Counted from the stretch's first letter, positions 1 through 7,962 are shown. The stretch: DNA of 11,707 nucleotides from JBHJGP01 sp050331695 (GCA_050331695.1 JBHJGP010000030.1:1-11707), one strand, 5' to 3'. Notes: a model not told the origin generated them from the letters alone. Numbers and translations are program-made.

Positions 1-490
1 AGATGATGTAGCTATCTGTCGCGCATCCTTGCGTTAAGGCCAGGGGCTCGAGCTTGGTGTGGTTCAGTTTCTGGTCGTAAGCGACAAACCCATCCGACCG
101 GACCAGACCGGGGATTTGGGTCGACAACCACCGGGCGATCTTAGCGTTTCGTTCCTGGTCGCCTGTACCGATATCGCTGTGGAGCAGCGCCGCCTGGCCG
201 GGTAGAAGCCCGAGCGCGCCGGGAAGCGTGTCCTCCAAATCGCCGACGATGAGATGGCTTTCGTCCGGCGTCGAGTTGGGATGCGCCGTTGGTTGCCGCT
301 CGAAGACGAAAATTTCCCGATTCGGCATATGTTCGCGCAGGTGGTGAAAGCTGCGACCATTACCCAGACCCAGCTCAACGATCGGACCTTCAACCGAGGC
401 AATGCGCGCCATGAGATCGTTGAGGCAAGCACGCATGGCGATCACGCGCTCAATATTGCGGTCAAGACGACTCAAAAGCTTGTCCTTCAT
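1..490 (-). CDS. Small class I SAM-dependent methyltransferase, 3' end cut by window edge
   Basis: This reading frame starts at an ATG at 490 and stays open for 163 codons to the left edge, so the stop lies outside the window. Residues 38-51 (VELGLGNGRSFHHL) look like the glycine-rich SAM-binding motif I after a beta strand. Glu64 at the end of the next strand (IFVFERQ) fits the acidic residue that holds the SAM ribose. GDLEDTL (83-89) and LLHSDIGTGD (102-111) fit the later strands of a Rossmann-type methyltransferase. The size and N-terminus (MKDKLLSRLDRNIERVIAMR) remind me of the roughly 160-residue Methyltransf_17 family, but that is recall and not a search. The substrate is unknown. It follows the flagellar operon after 173 bp on the same strand, so a flagellar role is only a guess from position. 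No clear Shine-Dalgarno precedes the ATG, and the frame is open further upstream, to a GTG near 616, so the start is uncertain. Confidence 0.75.
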   Translation of the reverse strand, partial: MKDKLLSRLDRNIERVIAMRACLNDLMARIASVEGPIVELGLGNGRSFHHLREHMPNREIFVFERQPTAHPNSTPDESHLIVGDLEDTLPGALGLLPGQAALLHSDIGTGDQERNAKIARWLSTQIPGLVRSDGFVAYDQKLNHTKLEPLALTQGCATDSYII

Positions 491-663
491 AAAAGTAAAT
501 GCGTCAGCCGCCAGTTGGGATGATGATCGGTCCCGTCCAGGGGCGTCAAGGGTTGCTACCAAGGACCCACGACCACGGTACGATTGAGCTGATCCAAAGA
601 GGTGTGACGACCGCACGATTTAGAGACATTTTCGGCGGTCAAGACGAAGTGAGCCGTCGTCGG

Positions 664-2523
664 TCAGGCCAAAACGGGTTCTGTGAAGCGAACGAACGGG
701 ATTTCCACGGGCCGGTCGACGTGAAAGGCCAGGTCCGCCTGCCACCCCGCCACCCGTCTCGCTTCTTCCAGCACATGCCTTAGATCGTCGCGCAACGGCT
801 GGGGGAGAGCCCGCTCCGTTCGGACCATCACCCGGGCCGCTTCCTCGTTGCCGACGACCTCGATCTGAACCCGTCCCAGCGCCTCGAAGGTCACGTCGAA
901 CAGGGCTCGCTTAGACGGTTTTTTGTCGCGATCGCCGCTACCGTGACTTTCCTGATCACCCTGCTCTTGCCAACTGATGCGGATTGCATCGCCCAGGAGA
1001 CCGCCCAGGACGGGCAGCACGATCTGCCGCCAGGCGGAAGGCGCGGTCTCTGCCGCGGCCGGCTGATGACCGTCCCCAGCCCCGGGCCGGGCGGTCTCCA
1101 GGCCGGGATCGTTTTCCGGCGACGACGAACTCATCGACAAAAGCAAATCCCAGGCTCGCTTGGCGAAGTCGTCGCCGAGGTCGGGGAGCGGCATGTTTGT
1201 TGAAGGACCGGTCCTGTCTGCGCGCCAAGAACCGGTGCCGGCGACACCCTCCTGTACCGCTGTCGACGGCGAGCTCCTGACATCGAGGACCGATCCCGGC
1301 GGCAGATTGAGCCGTGGCGCCTCTAAACGCCAAGTGTCACCGCCAATATTCAACAAGAGCCTGCCGATCGGATCGCTGCCGATGATCACAGCCTGGACGG
1401 TTTGGTTCGGCGGTATCGCTGCCGGTGCCGCCCCGGCAGGCGACGGGCGGAGCCCATGGTCGGCATAGGCAGTTGCGGTCGTCATTGGAGCAGCAGGACG
1501 GGGTTTTTGGTTTCCGTGCGCCGACAAGTCTGGCGTTCTTCGTGGCCCTTCGGCTTGCGGTGTCTCTCTGGCCTTAGCGGCGATTTTTGTCGGCGCGATA
1601 TCCGGTGACGGTTCGACGGCTTTGGCGCCGCCGACCGTCGACAGCTCGGCCCGTGGTATCTGACCGCCGCCAGTCACTGGCTTGGACGGGGATGACGGCC
1701 CGGATGGGCTGGCGTTCGGCCCGGCCTGGTTTGACGTGCTCGCGACCAGAGACTGTGACGGGGCCTTGGTCGGTTTCTTTGCTGCCGGTAGCGTTTCGCC
1801 TGGATTGTTGCCGGCGGTTGAGCGGAGGTCGGTTCCGGCGGCCGGTCGCTCAGCGGTCTGCGCCGGAGCTGCCGGGCGCTTGGGGACCAGGCTGATTGCA
1901 GTGTTCGCACCGGCAGTTAGAGCGGATGCCCTGGTTGCGTTTCTCTCGGTTTGCTGTGTCTCCAGAGCACCGCGCTCGCCCGTCGGGATCGGTGATGGCT
2001 TTACGTCCGATCGCGTGCCCTGGTTTTTGTCAGCTCCGATACTCCCTTCGGCTTCCGGCTCGGAAACATTGAGCTGGATAAGGCGTGCCTTCACCTGAAT
2101 GGATGAGTTGTTCCGCGCCACGTCCGAGTGCAGAGGCGACAGATGCAGCGTCATAGGCGGCTTGGTTTTGGCTGGCTCCGCCCTGTCGACGTTTTGGGTT
2201 TCGATCTCAAGCGTCAGGCTGCGGGGCGCCTCGAGCCTAACGCCATTCTCGCCGAGGACTTTGGCGGTCGTTACCGCGCCGCCTTTGGCAGCGGAGGCGG
2301 TTGCTCGAGGCTCGGACCAGGCAACCGTCAATCGCGCGCCGGGCTTGAGATCGACCGGATCGTCGGTTTTGACCTTGAGACCGGCAATCTCCAGTAGGGT
2401 CGTCGAACCTTGGCGGGCCAGAACGGTGGCGACCACCGTTTTCGCCTTGCCCGCCGTGATCAACCGATCGAGTGCTGCAGGGCCAGCGGATCCGGAGGAA
2501 CCGCCATGGGCGATCGTGCTCAC
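664..2523 (-). CDS. FliK-like protein with C-terminal hook-length-control (Flg_hook-type) domain
   Basis: The 619-residue product begins with GTG; an in-frame TGA lies three codons upstream, so no earlier start is possible. Three parts are visible. The N-terminal part (about 27-107) has a short beta-rich module (TVVATVLARQGSTTLLEIAG, ending PGARLTV). Residues 160-370 form a low-complexity linker rich in Pro, Ala, Ser and Thr. A second copy of the module follows at about 375-417 (TVQAVIIGSDPIGRLLLNIG, ending PGSVLDV). The C-terminus (about 538-605) reads FDVTFEALGRVQIEVV, then VMVRTERALPQPLRDDLRHV and an AGW, the usual pattern of the FliK C-terminal domain: beta strands around LG-x-V, then a helix of Arg and Leu. 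I see no cysteine. FliK proteins measure hook length and switch export specificity through FlhB. The gene follows flhA by 40 bp, which supports an export-related role. Whether it is the main FliK or a paralogue cannot be told here. Confidence 0.75.
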   Translation of the reverse strand: MSTIAHGGSSGSAGPAALDRLITAGKAKTVVATVLARQGSTTLLEIAGLKVKTDDPVDLKPGARLTVAWSEPRATASAAKGGAVTTAKVLGENGVRLEAPRSLTLEIETQNVDRAEPAKTKPPMTLHLSPLHSDVARNNSSIQVKARLIQLNVSEPEAEGSIGADKNQGTRSDVKPSPIPTGERGALETQQTERNATRASALTAGANTAISLVPKRPAAPAQTAERPAAGTDLRSTAGNNPGETLPAAKKPTKAPSQSLVASTSNQAGPNASPSGPSSPSKPVTGGGQIPRAELSTVGGAKAVEPSPDIAPTKIAAKARETPQAEGPRRTPDLSAHGNQKPRPAAPMTTATAYADHGLRPSPAGAAPAAIPPNQTVQAVIIGSDPIGRLLLNIGGDTWRLEAPRLNLPPGSVLDVRSSPSTAVQEGVAGTGSWRADRTGPSTNMPLPDLGDDFAKRAWDLLLSMSSSSPENDPGLETARPGAGDGHQPAAAETAPSAWRQIVLPVLGGLLGDAIRISWQEQGDQESHGSGDRDKKPSKRALFDVTFEALGRVQIEVVGNEEAARVMVRTERALPQPLRDDLRHVLEEARRVAGWQADLAFHVDRPVEIPFVRFTEPVLA

Positions 2524-2563
2524 CGTTCAGGCTCGGCGACTATCGCAACCAGACAACGCACCT

Positions 2564-4675
2564 TCAAACCTGACCCAAGGTTCGTAGCCTTGCCTTCGGA
2601 TGAATTTCGTTTTGCGAAAGCACCACCGTTGAGGGCCGGAACCGTTCGATCAACGAGCGGGCATAGGGTCTGACACCCGGGGTCGTGACCAGGATCGGCA
2701 GTTCGCCCTGCATGGCTTGTTTCTCAAACACGTCGCGCATGGTCTGAATGAAGCTCTGCAGCTTGCTCGGCGCCATCGCCAGCTGTCGCTCCTCGCCCTG
2801 ACCGACCAGCGCTTCGGTGAAGGTCTGCTCCCACTCGGGCGACAATGTCACGATCGGCACATAGCCGGCCTCGCTGGTAACGGCGTTGCTGATCTGCCGG
2901 GCGAGCTTGGCCCGAACATGCTCGATCATCACGGTGACGCTCTGGGTGCTGCCGGCGACTTCGCCGATCGCCTCCAAGATCAATGGCAGATCGCGGATCG
3001 AAACCCGTTCGGCGAGTAGGCCTTGAAGAACCCGTTGGATCGCATTCGCCGTCACCTTGGACGGAACCAGATCGCTCAAAAGCTTCTGGTAGTCATCGTC
3101 CAGATCATTCAGCAATTTCTGCACCTCGGCGAAGCTCAACAGTTCCGCCAGATTGTCTTTCACCAGTTCCGTCACATGGGTGGTGATCACGGTCGCCGGA
3201 TCGACGATCGTGTAGTTGCGGAAATGGGCCTCGTCCCGCAGAGCCGAGCGAATCCACATGGCAGGCAAGCCAAAGGTCGGCTCGGTCGTTTCCTCCCCCG
3301 GCAGTTCGATCGGCTCGCCCCGGGGATCCATGGCCAGAAGCTGGCCCGGACGCACGTCACCACGGCCCGCCTCCAACTCCTTGACCCGAACCACGTAAGT
3401 GTTGGCCGGCAGCTGGATATTGTCCTGAATACGTACAGACGGCATGACGAAACCAAGGTCAGCCGCGAGCTGACGCCGCAAGGCCTTGATCTGATCCGTC
3501 AGTCGCGGGCCCTGGCCCTCGCTGATCAAGGGCAGAAGGCCGTAGCCCAGTTCCAGCCGCAGCGCGTCCATGGCCAGGCTCGAGCTGATCGGCTCTTCGG
3601 CCGGCTGATCGCTCTTCTCCGGCGCCGACGCGGCCGTTGCGGGCAGTGATTGACCGCCTTCCGCGCTCGTCGCCGGTTTGTTGCGGGCAAACCAAGCTAT
3701 CGCACCAGTGCCCGCCGCCAGAATGAGAAATGGCATTGGCGGCAGGCCGGGGAGCACGGCCAGGATCACCAGAAGACCGGTGGCAACACCGAAGGCCCGG
3801 GGGTGAGCACCGAACTGCTCGAACAAGGCGACATCGGCCCGTTCGGAAACGCCGGCCTTGGAGACCAGAAGACCGGCAGCCGTCGACACGATCAGGGCCG
3901 GGATCTGGGAGACCAGACCGTCGCCGACCGTCAGAAGCGTGTAGCTCTGGCCCGCTTCGCTGAGCGAGATGCCCATCTGGGCGACGCCGATGATGAGCCC
4001 GCCCAGGAGATTGATGAAGGTGATCAGAAGGCCGGCGATGGCGTCGCCGCGGACGAATTTGGCGGCGCCGTCCATGGCCCCGTAGAAGGCGCTTTCCTCT
4101 TCGAGCTCGCGGCGGCGGGATTTCGCCGTGGCCTCGTCGATCAGGCCCGAGGAAAGGTCGCTGTCGATGGCGATCTGCTTTCCCGGCATGGCGTCCAGGG
4201 AGAACCGGGCGGCGACCTCGGCGATCCGCCCGGATCCCTTGGTGATGACCACGAAATTAACGATCACCAGGATGGCGAAGACGATGATTCCGATAACGAA
4301 ATTGCCCTGCATGATGAAACCGCCGAAGGCTTCGATGACCTGGCCGGCCGCGTCGGGGCCTTCATGACCGTGGGCCAAAATCAGGCGGGTCGACGCCAAG
4401 TTCAACGACAGCCGGAGCATGGTCGCGATCAATAGGACGGTGGGAAACGCGTTGAACTCGAGCGGCTTGGTGATGAACAGGGAGGTCAGCAGCACCATCA
4501 CCGAAAAGGTGATCGAGATCGCCAGCATGAGATCCAGCATAAAGCCTGGAAGCGGCAGGATCAGAACGACGAGGATGCCGATGACGCCCAGCGCCAGGAG
4601 AATGTCCCGCTGACCGGATAGCTCGACGAGAATGGCCAAGAACCGGCGGTGATCGAAGGCGGCGATCGCGTTCAT
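2564..4675 (-). CDS. flhA: FlhA, flagellar type III export apparatus subunit
   Basis: The product has 703 residues, usual for FlhA/FHIPEP proteins. It forms the export gate ring in the inner membrane at the base of the flagellum. The N-terminal half has hydrophobic segments at about 24-41, 46-68, 78-100, 119-145, 212-236, 247-271 and 296-328. Between them is the family-specific cytoplasmic loop, with AARFSLDAMPGKQIAID (155-171) and MDGAAKFVRGDAIAG (201-215). Asp202 in that motif probably corresponds to the functionally critical Asp208 of Salmonella FlhA. After a variable linker (about 332-365), the cytoplasmic domain includes the conserved VDPATVITTHVTE (491-503). The start is the ATG only 6 bp after the flbD stop, with no strong ribosome-binding site, which suggests coupled translation. 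I see no missing motif or frameshift. Confidence 0.98.
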   Translation of the reverse strand: MNAIAAFDHRRFLAILVELSGQRDILLALGVIGILVVLILPLPGFMLDLMLAISITFSVMVLLTSLFITKPLEFNAFPTVLLIATMLRLSLNLASTRLILAHGHEGPDAAGQVIEAFGGFIMQGNFVIGIIVFAILVIVNFVVITKGSGRIAEVAARFSLDAMPGKQIAIDSDLSSGLIDEATAKSRRRELEEESAFYGAMDGAAKFVRGDAIAGLLITFINLLGGLIIGVAQMGISLSEAGQSYTLLTVGDGLVSQIPALIVSTAAGLLVSKAGVSERADVALFEQFGAHPRAFGVATGLLVILAVLPGLPPMPFLILAAGTGAIAWFARNKPATSAEGGQSLPATAASAPEKSDQPAEEPISSSLAMDALRLELGYGLLPLISEGQGPRLTDQIKALRRQLAADLGFVMPSVRIQDNIQLPANTYVVRVKELEAGRGDVRPGQLLAMDPRGEPIELPGEETTEPTFGLPAMWIRSALRDEAHFRNYTIVDPATVITTHVTELVKDNLAELLSFAEVQKLLNDLDDDYQKLLSDLVPSKVTANAIQRVLQGLLAERVSIRDLPLILEAIGEVAGSTQSVTVMIEHVRAKLARQISNAVTSEAGYVPIVTLSPEWEQTFTEALVGQGEERQLAMAPSKLQSFIQTMRDVFEKQAMQGELPILVTTPGVRPYARSLIERFRPSTVVLSQNEIHPKARLRTLGQV

Positions 4676-4681
4676 GGTGGC

Positions 4682-5995
4682 TCAGATCCGGTTTTCGGCG
4701 GGAGGAACGGCGAGGCCCATGTCGCCATACTGCTTGAGCTTGTTGCGCAGCGTTCGGATCGATATGCCGAGAATGGTGGCGGCCTGGGTTCGATTGCCGA
4801 GCGTGTGCTCGAGCGTGTCGAGGATCAGTTTCTGCTCGACATCGGCGACGGTCTGACCCACCAGGGCGCCGGACACGGGCGGCGTGGCTTTGGCGGTCTT
4901 GCCCTGGAAGAGGATCGCGTCTTCGTCGATCATGTCACCCCGGGCGCCCAGCACCGCCCGATGCATGCAGTTCTCAAGTTCGCGAACATTGCCGCGCCAA
5001 CCATGTCGCCGGAGCTTGTTTGCCGCCGCCTCGCTGAGGGGTCTCGGTGCCACCCCATTGGCCTCACTGTGTTTGGTGACGAAATGCGCGGCCAGGGCAG
5101 GGAGGTCGGCGGGTCGCTCGCGGAGCGGCGGCAGATCCAAATTGACCACATTCAGCCGGAACAGAAGGTCCTCGCGGAAGCTTCCTTCGGCCACGGCTCG
5201 CTCGAGATCGCGATTGCTCGTCGCCAGGACCCGAATGTTGACCTTGACCGGCCGGCTGCCGCCGACGCGATCGATCTCGCGCTCCTGGAGAGCGCGCAAG
5301 AGCTTGGCCTGGAGCCTTGGATCCATTTCGCTGATTTCGTCCAGCAGCAAGGTGCCGCCGTCCGCTTCCTCGAACTTGCCGACCCGGCGCGCCGTGGCGC
5401 CGGTGAAGGCACCCTTTTCGTGACCGAACAGCTCAGATTCCAGCAGGTGATCTGGAATGGCGGCGCAGTTGATCGAGACGAAGGCCTTGTCCTTGCGGCG
5501 GCTGTTGTCATGGACGAATCGTGCCATCACCTCCTTGCCGGTGCCACTTTCGCCGGTGATCAGCACGCTGGCGTCGGCTGGTGCGATCTGCCTTGCCAGT
5601 TCGACCACCGCCACCATCGAGGGATCGGAAGCGATGATGGTGCTGCTGCTTTCGCTCACCGCCTCAAGCATCGCCTGGATGAGTTCGGCGTCAGGCGGCA
5701 GCGGCAGAAATTCCTGGGCGCCGGCCCGGATCGCCCGGACCGCGACGCTGGCATCCAGCTCGATCCCGTAGGCGATCACCGGCAGATGAAAACGCTCGTC
5801 TTGGAGGCTTCGAATGAGGCCGGCGATATCATCCCGGGCATCCGCCAACACAACGTCGGCGCCACGGCCGGCGCGAAGAGCGGCCAAGGCCCGATCGACC
5901 GTTACCTCCCGGTCAACCGTGGCCCCCTTCCGCTTCGCTTCGATATGGGCGATGTCGAGCTGATCGTTCGCCGCCCCGATAATCAAAACCCGCAC
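4682..5995 (-). CDS. flbD: FlbD, sigma-54-dependent flagellar transcription activator
   Basis: The 437-residue product is an NtrC-type enhancer-binding protein very close in layout to Caulobacter FlbD. The N-terminal receiver-like domain (1-115) is degenerate: the first strand ends IIGAAN without the usual acidic pair, and the usual lysine near the end is replaced (FLPLP, 96-100). The AAA+ domain has Walker A GESGTGKE (148-155), the sigma-54 contact loop GAFTGA (195-200), Walker B GGTLLLDE (213-220) and FREDLLFRLNV (273-283). The C-terminus (about 399-421, NRTQAATILGISIRTLRNKL) is a Fis-type helix-turn-helix. In Caulobacter, FlbD activates sigma-54 promoters of late flagellar genes and represses fliF, with its activity controlled by FliX. 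The start is a GTG with AAGGAG 7 nt upstream, and it aligns with the MR-L/V-L start of FlbD as I recall it. It sits between motA and flhA. Confidence 0.97.
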   Translation of the reverse strand: MRVLIIGAANDQLDIAHIEAKRKGATVDREVTVDRALAALRAGRGADVVLADARDDIAGLIRSLQDERFHLPVIAYGIELDASVAVRAIRAGAQEFLPLPPDAELIQAMLEAVSESSSTIIASDPSMVAVVELARQIAPADASVLITGESGTGKEVMARFVHDNSRRKDKAFVSINCAAIPDHLLESELFGHEKGAFTGATARRVGKFEEADGGTLLLDEISEMDPRLQAKLLRALQEREIDRVGGSRPVKVNIRVLATSNRDLERAVAEGSFREDLLFRLNVVNLDLPPLRERPADLPALAAHFVTKHSEANGVAPRPLSEAAANKLRRHGWRGNVRELENCMHRAVLGARGDMIDEDAILFQGKTAKATPPVSGALVGQTVADVEQKLILDTLEHTLGNRTQAATILGISIRTLRNKLKQYGDMGLAVPPAENRI

Positions 5996-6002
5996 GTCAA
6001 TG

Positions 6003-6008
6003 CTCCTT
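6003..6008 (-). promoter_or_regulatory. Ribosome-binding site deciding the flbD GTG start
   Basis: The minus strand reads AAGGAG here, followed by a 7-nt spacer and then GTG at 5995. This is the clearest Shine-Dalgarno in the operon and fixes the non-ATG start of flbD. It lies in the 34-bp gap after the motA stop, so flbD can be translated independently of its upstream neighbour. Confidence 0.8.
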
Positions 6009-6029
6009 CAAAAGCGCCGATGCGCTTCG

Positions 6030-6839
6030 TTAGTCGAGAGAGATGATCTGCCGATCGGGCGGCAGAAGCGTGTTCAGTTCCGCTTCGAGCAGGCGGGAAT
6101 TGCCGCGCCGGCGGACGGCATCCACGGTCAGCCGCTCGCATTCGTTGAGTACCCGGTCGGTCTCGATGAAGTGTTCCAGGCGGAGCGCTAATGGCACCAG
6201 CACCATGTGCGCCAGGATCGCGCCGTAAAGCGTGGTCAGCAGCGCCAGTGCCATGCCGGGGCCGATCTGCGTCGGATCCTCGAGCTGCCCCAACAGCTTG
6301 ACCAAACCCAGAAGCGTGCCGATCAGCCCCATGGCCGGCGCCACCTCGGCCGCCCGGTTGATCAGATCCACCGCCCGCTTGTTGCGCCCGTGCGACGCGG
6401 TGGCCTGGCGGCAAAGCAGGGTGTTGATCTCGGCCGCGTCACGATTGTCGGCGATCAACCGCAAGCCCTTGGACAGCAGAACCCGGTCCCCGAGCCGCCC
6501 GGCCATTGCCTCGAAGGCGTGATGATCCTGGGCCCGAAGACTGCCGGCGAGGCGGACGAAATCCTGGGCGGCGACTTCCGGATATGGCTGCTTTCCGGCG
6601 AGGCCGGCGCCGAGCAAGCGGAGCAGCTGCCATCCGTCCTCGAGCGAAAAACTGGCGAGGCTGACGGCAATGGTGCCACCGATGACCAAACCCGCCGAAA
6701 GAGGGTCCAGGATCGTCAAGGGCGGCGTGCCGAGCATCACCACCACGCCGAGAAGGCCAAGGCTGCCGCCAAAGCCCAGCGCGCTGGTGAGCACGGACGA
6801 GGTGCGTCCGAAAAAGCCGGGGCGGAGTGCGGATGCCAT
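6030..6839 (-). CDS. motA: MotA/TolQ/ExbB-family motor stator (MotA-like) protein
   Basis: The 269-residue product has four probable membrane segments: about 22-38, 45-65, 165-183 and 197-219. A cytoplasmic region of about 100 residues lies between the second and third, which is the MotA topology. The third and fourth segments carry the family signature APAMGLIGTLLGLVKLL (167-183), then GPGMALALLTTLYGAILAHM (193-212). Pro168 and Pro216 are candidates for the two prolines conserved in MotA. In MotAB stators this subunit surrounds MotB and couples ion flow to torque on FliG. It lies 12 bp after fliN and 34 bp before flbD. No motB is next to it here, so its partner must be encoded elsewhere, or it may be a specialised paralogue. 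The family call is firm; the exact role as the main stator is inferred. Confidence 0.85.
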   Translation of the reverse strand: MASALRPGFFGRTSSVLTSALGFGGSLGLLGVVVMLGTPPLTILDPLSAGLVIGGTIAVSLASFSLEDGWQLLRLLGAGLAGKQPYPEVAAQDFVRLAGSLRAQDHHAFEAMAGRLGDRVLLSKGLRLIADNRDAAEINTLLCRQATASHGRNKRAVDLINRAAEVAPAMGLIGTLLGLVKLLGQLEDPTQIGPGMALALLTTLYGAILAHMVLVPLALRLEHFIETDRVLNECERLTVDAVRRRGNSRLLEAELNTLLPPDRQIISLD

Positions 6840-6851
6840 GGCGGTCGCGGC

Positions 6852-7208
6852 CTACTGCTCGCTCTTGATGATTTCGGTCATCGTCACGCCGAGATGGTCG
6901 TCGACAACCATCACCTCGCCGCGGGCGACCAGACGATTGTTGACGTAGATGTCGATCGGCTCACCGACCCGCCGGTCGAGCTCGACCACGGCACCGCGGC
7001 CCAGGCGCAAGAGATGGCTGACCGGCATCGAGGTCTTGCCGAGAACCGCGGCCAGTTGAACCGGGATGTCGTAGACGGCGCTGAGGTCCGCCGAGGGACA
7101 GGACTCCTGCTCACTGTCCGCAGGCAGATCGCTCTCCTTCGTCTCGCTCAGCGTCGGCATGCCGAGCTCGATTTCCTGGTCGGTGGAGGTCTGGTCTTGA
7201 TCACTCAT
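6852..7208 (-). CDS. fliN: FliN, flagellar motor switch protein
   Basis: The 118-residue product has an acidic, Ser/Thr-rich N-terminal tail (about 1-40) followed by a complete SpoA/surface-presentation domain (about 43-114). Typical stretches are VYDIPVQLAAVLGKTSMPV (45-63), LLRLGRGAVVELDRRVGEP (66-84), IDIYVNNRLVARGEVMVVDD (85-104) and LGVTMTEII. FliN forms the bottom of the C ring, takes part in switching and binds FliH to dock export cargo. Its ATG overlaps the end of fliH by 8 bp (ATGAGTGA), with GAGGA about 8 nt upstream inside fliH, so the two are likely translationally coupled. That suits two proteins that contact each other. Length and domain are normal for alphaproteobacterial FliN. 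Confidence 0.96.
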   Translation of the reverse strand: MSDQDQTSTDQEIELGMPTLSETKESDLPADSEQESCPSADLSAVYDIPVQLAAVLGKTSMPVSHLLRLGRGAVVELDRRVGEPIDIYVNNRLVARGEVMVVDDHLGVTMTEIIKSEQ

Positions 7209-7962
7209 GATCGGCTTCCTCGATCGGCTCGACGGGGAGGTTTGGCTCGCTGTTCGCGGGCGGTGAAAGGAGGCTGTTGGCGATCGCCATCACCTGCTCG
7301 GTCAGGGCCCGGTGGTCGCGTCGGGCGTGGCCCTGATCCCAGGACAGACGAACATCGCCTGGTTTGATCGCAGCATCGCCCGTGACCTCGACCTTCGCGA
7401 TAATCGAGGCCGGGGTCGCCAGCGAAGCGATCTGATTTTCGAGCTCGTCTGCCAGCGCCGGCGCAACGGCGATGCGAATGTGAGGCTGCGTCATGAGCCC
7501 GGAAAGCACCTCTTCGATCATCGGCATGAGATCGTCGAGCGGCGCTTTCTCGAGGGCGCGGGGCACGATCGCCTGGGCAATGATGAGGGCTAGATCCGCC
7601 TGCTGGGAGGCGTTGTCGGCGACGAGGCGGCGATAGTCTTGATCAAGACCGACCAGCAGCGCTTGGAGGGTTGCCAAACACCGGCTCTGGGCCGCGGCTC
7701 CGGAGGCGTCGATCTCGTCGAAGGCGTCGCGGCGAGCACGCCAGGCAGCCGAAGCGAGGAGCGAGCCCAATTCGGCTTCGCTGAAGGCCAGGCCCGTCTC
7801 GACATCGCCCCGGTCTGCCGCTGGCGGCTCGGTTGCCGCCGGTGCCTGAGGCTCGCCGAAGGATCGAAAGATTCTTCCGGGCGGCACCATCGGGCTGGCT
7901 TCGCTCGGCGGGGCCTCGGCCGCGCCATCGTAGCGAACGGCGAAGAGTGTCTGGTCCGTCAT
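7201..7962 (-). CDS. fliH: FliH-like flagellar assembly protein (FlbE type)
   Basis: The product has 253 residues. The N-terminal 60 are Pro/Ala-rich and probably disordered. A long helical region of about 60-160 follows, including AAWRARRDAFDEI (72-84) and a stretch around ALLVGLDQDYRRLVADNASQ (101-120). The C-terminal domain has the FliH/FlbE pattern KPGDVRLSWDQGHARRD (200-216), comparable with the family's GD-x-R-x-x-W motif, then a final helix. FliH binds and regulates the FliI export ATPase and links it to FliN and FlhA. FliH proteins vary greatly in sequence, so position between fliG and fliN, as with flbE in Caulobacter, carries much of the call. Its ATG overlaps the fliG stop by one base (TGATG), and its end overlaps fliN. 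No fliI is present in the window. Confidence 0.85.
   Translation of the reverse strand: MTDQTLFAVRYDGAAEAPPSEASPMVPPGRIFRSFGEPQAPAATEPPAADRGDVETGLAFSEAELGSLLASAAWRARRDAFDEIDASGAAAQSRCLATLQALLVGLDQDYRRLVADNASQQADLALIIAQAIVPRALEKAPLDDLMPMIEEVLSGLMTQPHIRIAVAPALADELENQIASLATPASIIAKVEVTGDAAIKPGDVRLSWDQGHARRDHRALTEQVMAIANSLLSPPANSEPNLPVEPIEEADHE

Noticed and set aside
64..432. A 122-codon minus-strand frame at the left end.
   Set aside because: It overlaps the methyltransferase frame, which has recognisable motifs; this frame has a random Ser/Arg-rich composition.
521..549. TTGACG with a 17-bp spacer upstream of the methyltransferase, considered as a sigma-70 type promoter.
   Set aside because: The -10 position reads TCATCA, which does not resemble TATAAT.
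642..661. A GACGA/TCGTC hairpin after the FliK-like gene, considered as an operon terminator.
   Set aside because: The stem has only 5 bp with a 9-nt loop and no T-run follows.
4649..6046. A 465-codon open frame on the plus strand opposite flbD.
   Set aside because: It lies wholly antisense to a clear flbD and its flanks, has no recognisable domain, and looks like the GC-rich shadow frames seen opposite the other genes.
6207..7367. A 386-codon plus-strand frame opposite motA and fliN.
   Set aside because: It is antisense to two well-supported genes. Its composition, rich in Gln, Asp, His and Arg, is typical of a complement-frame shadow.
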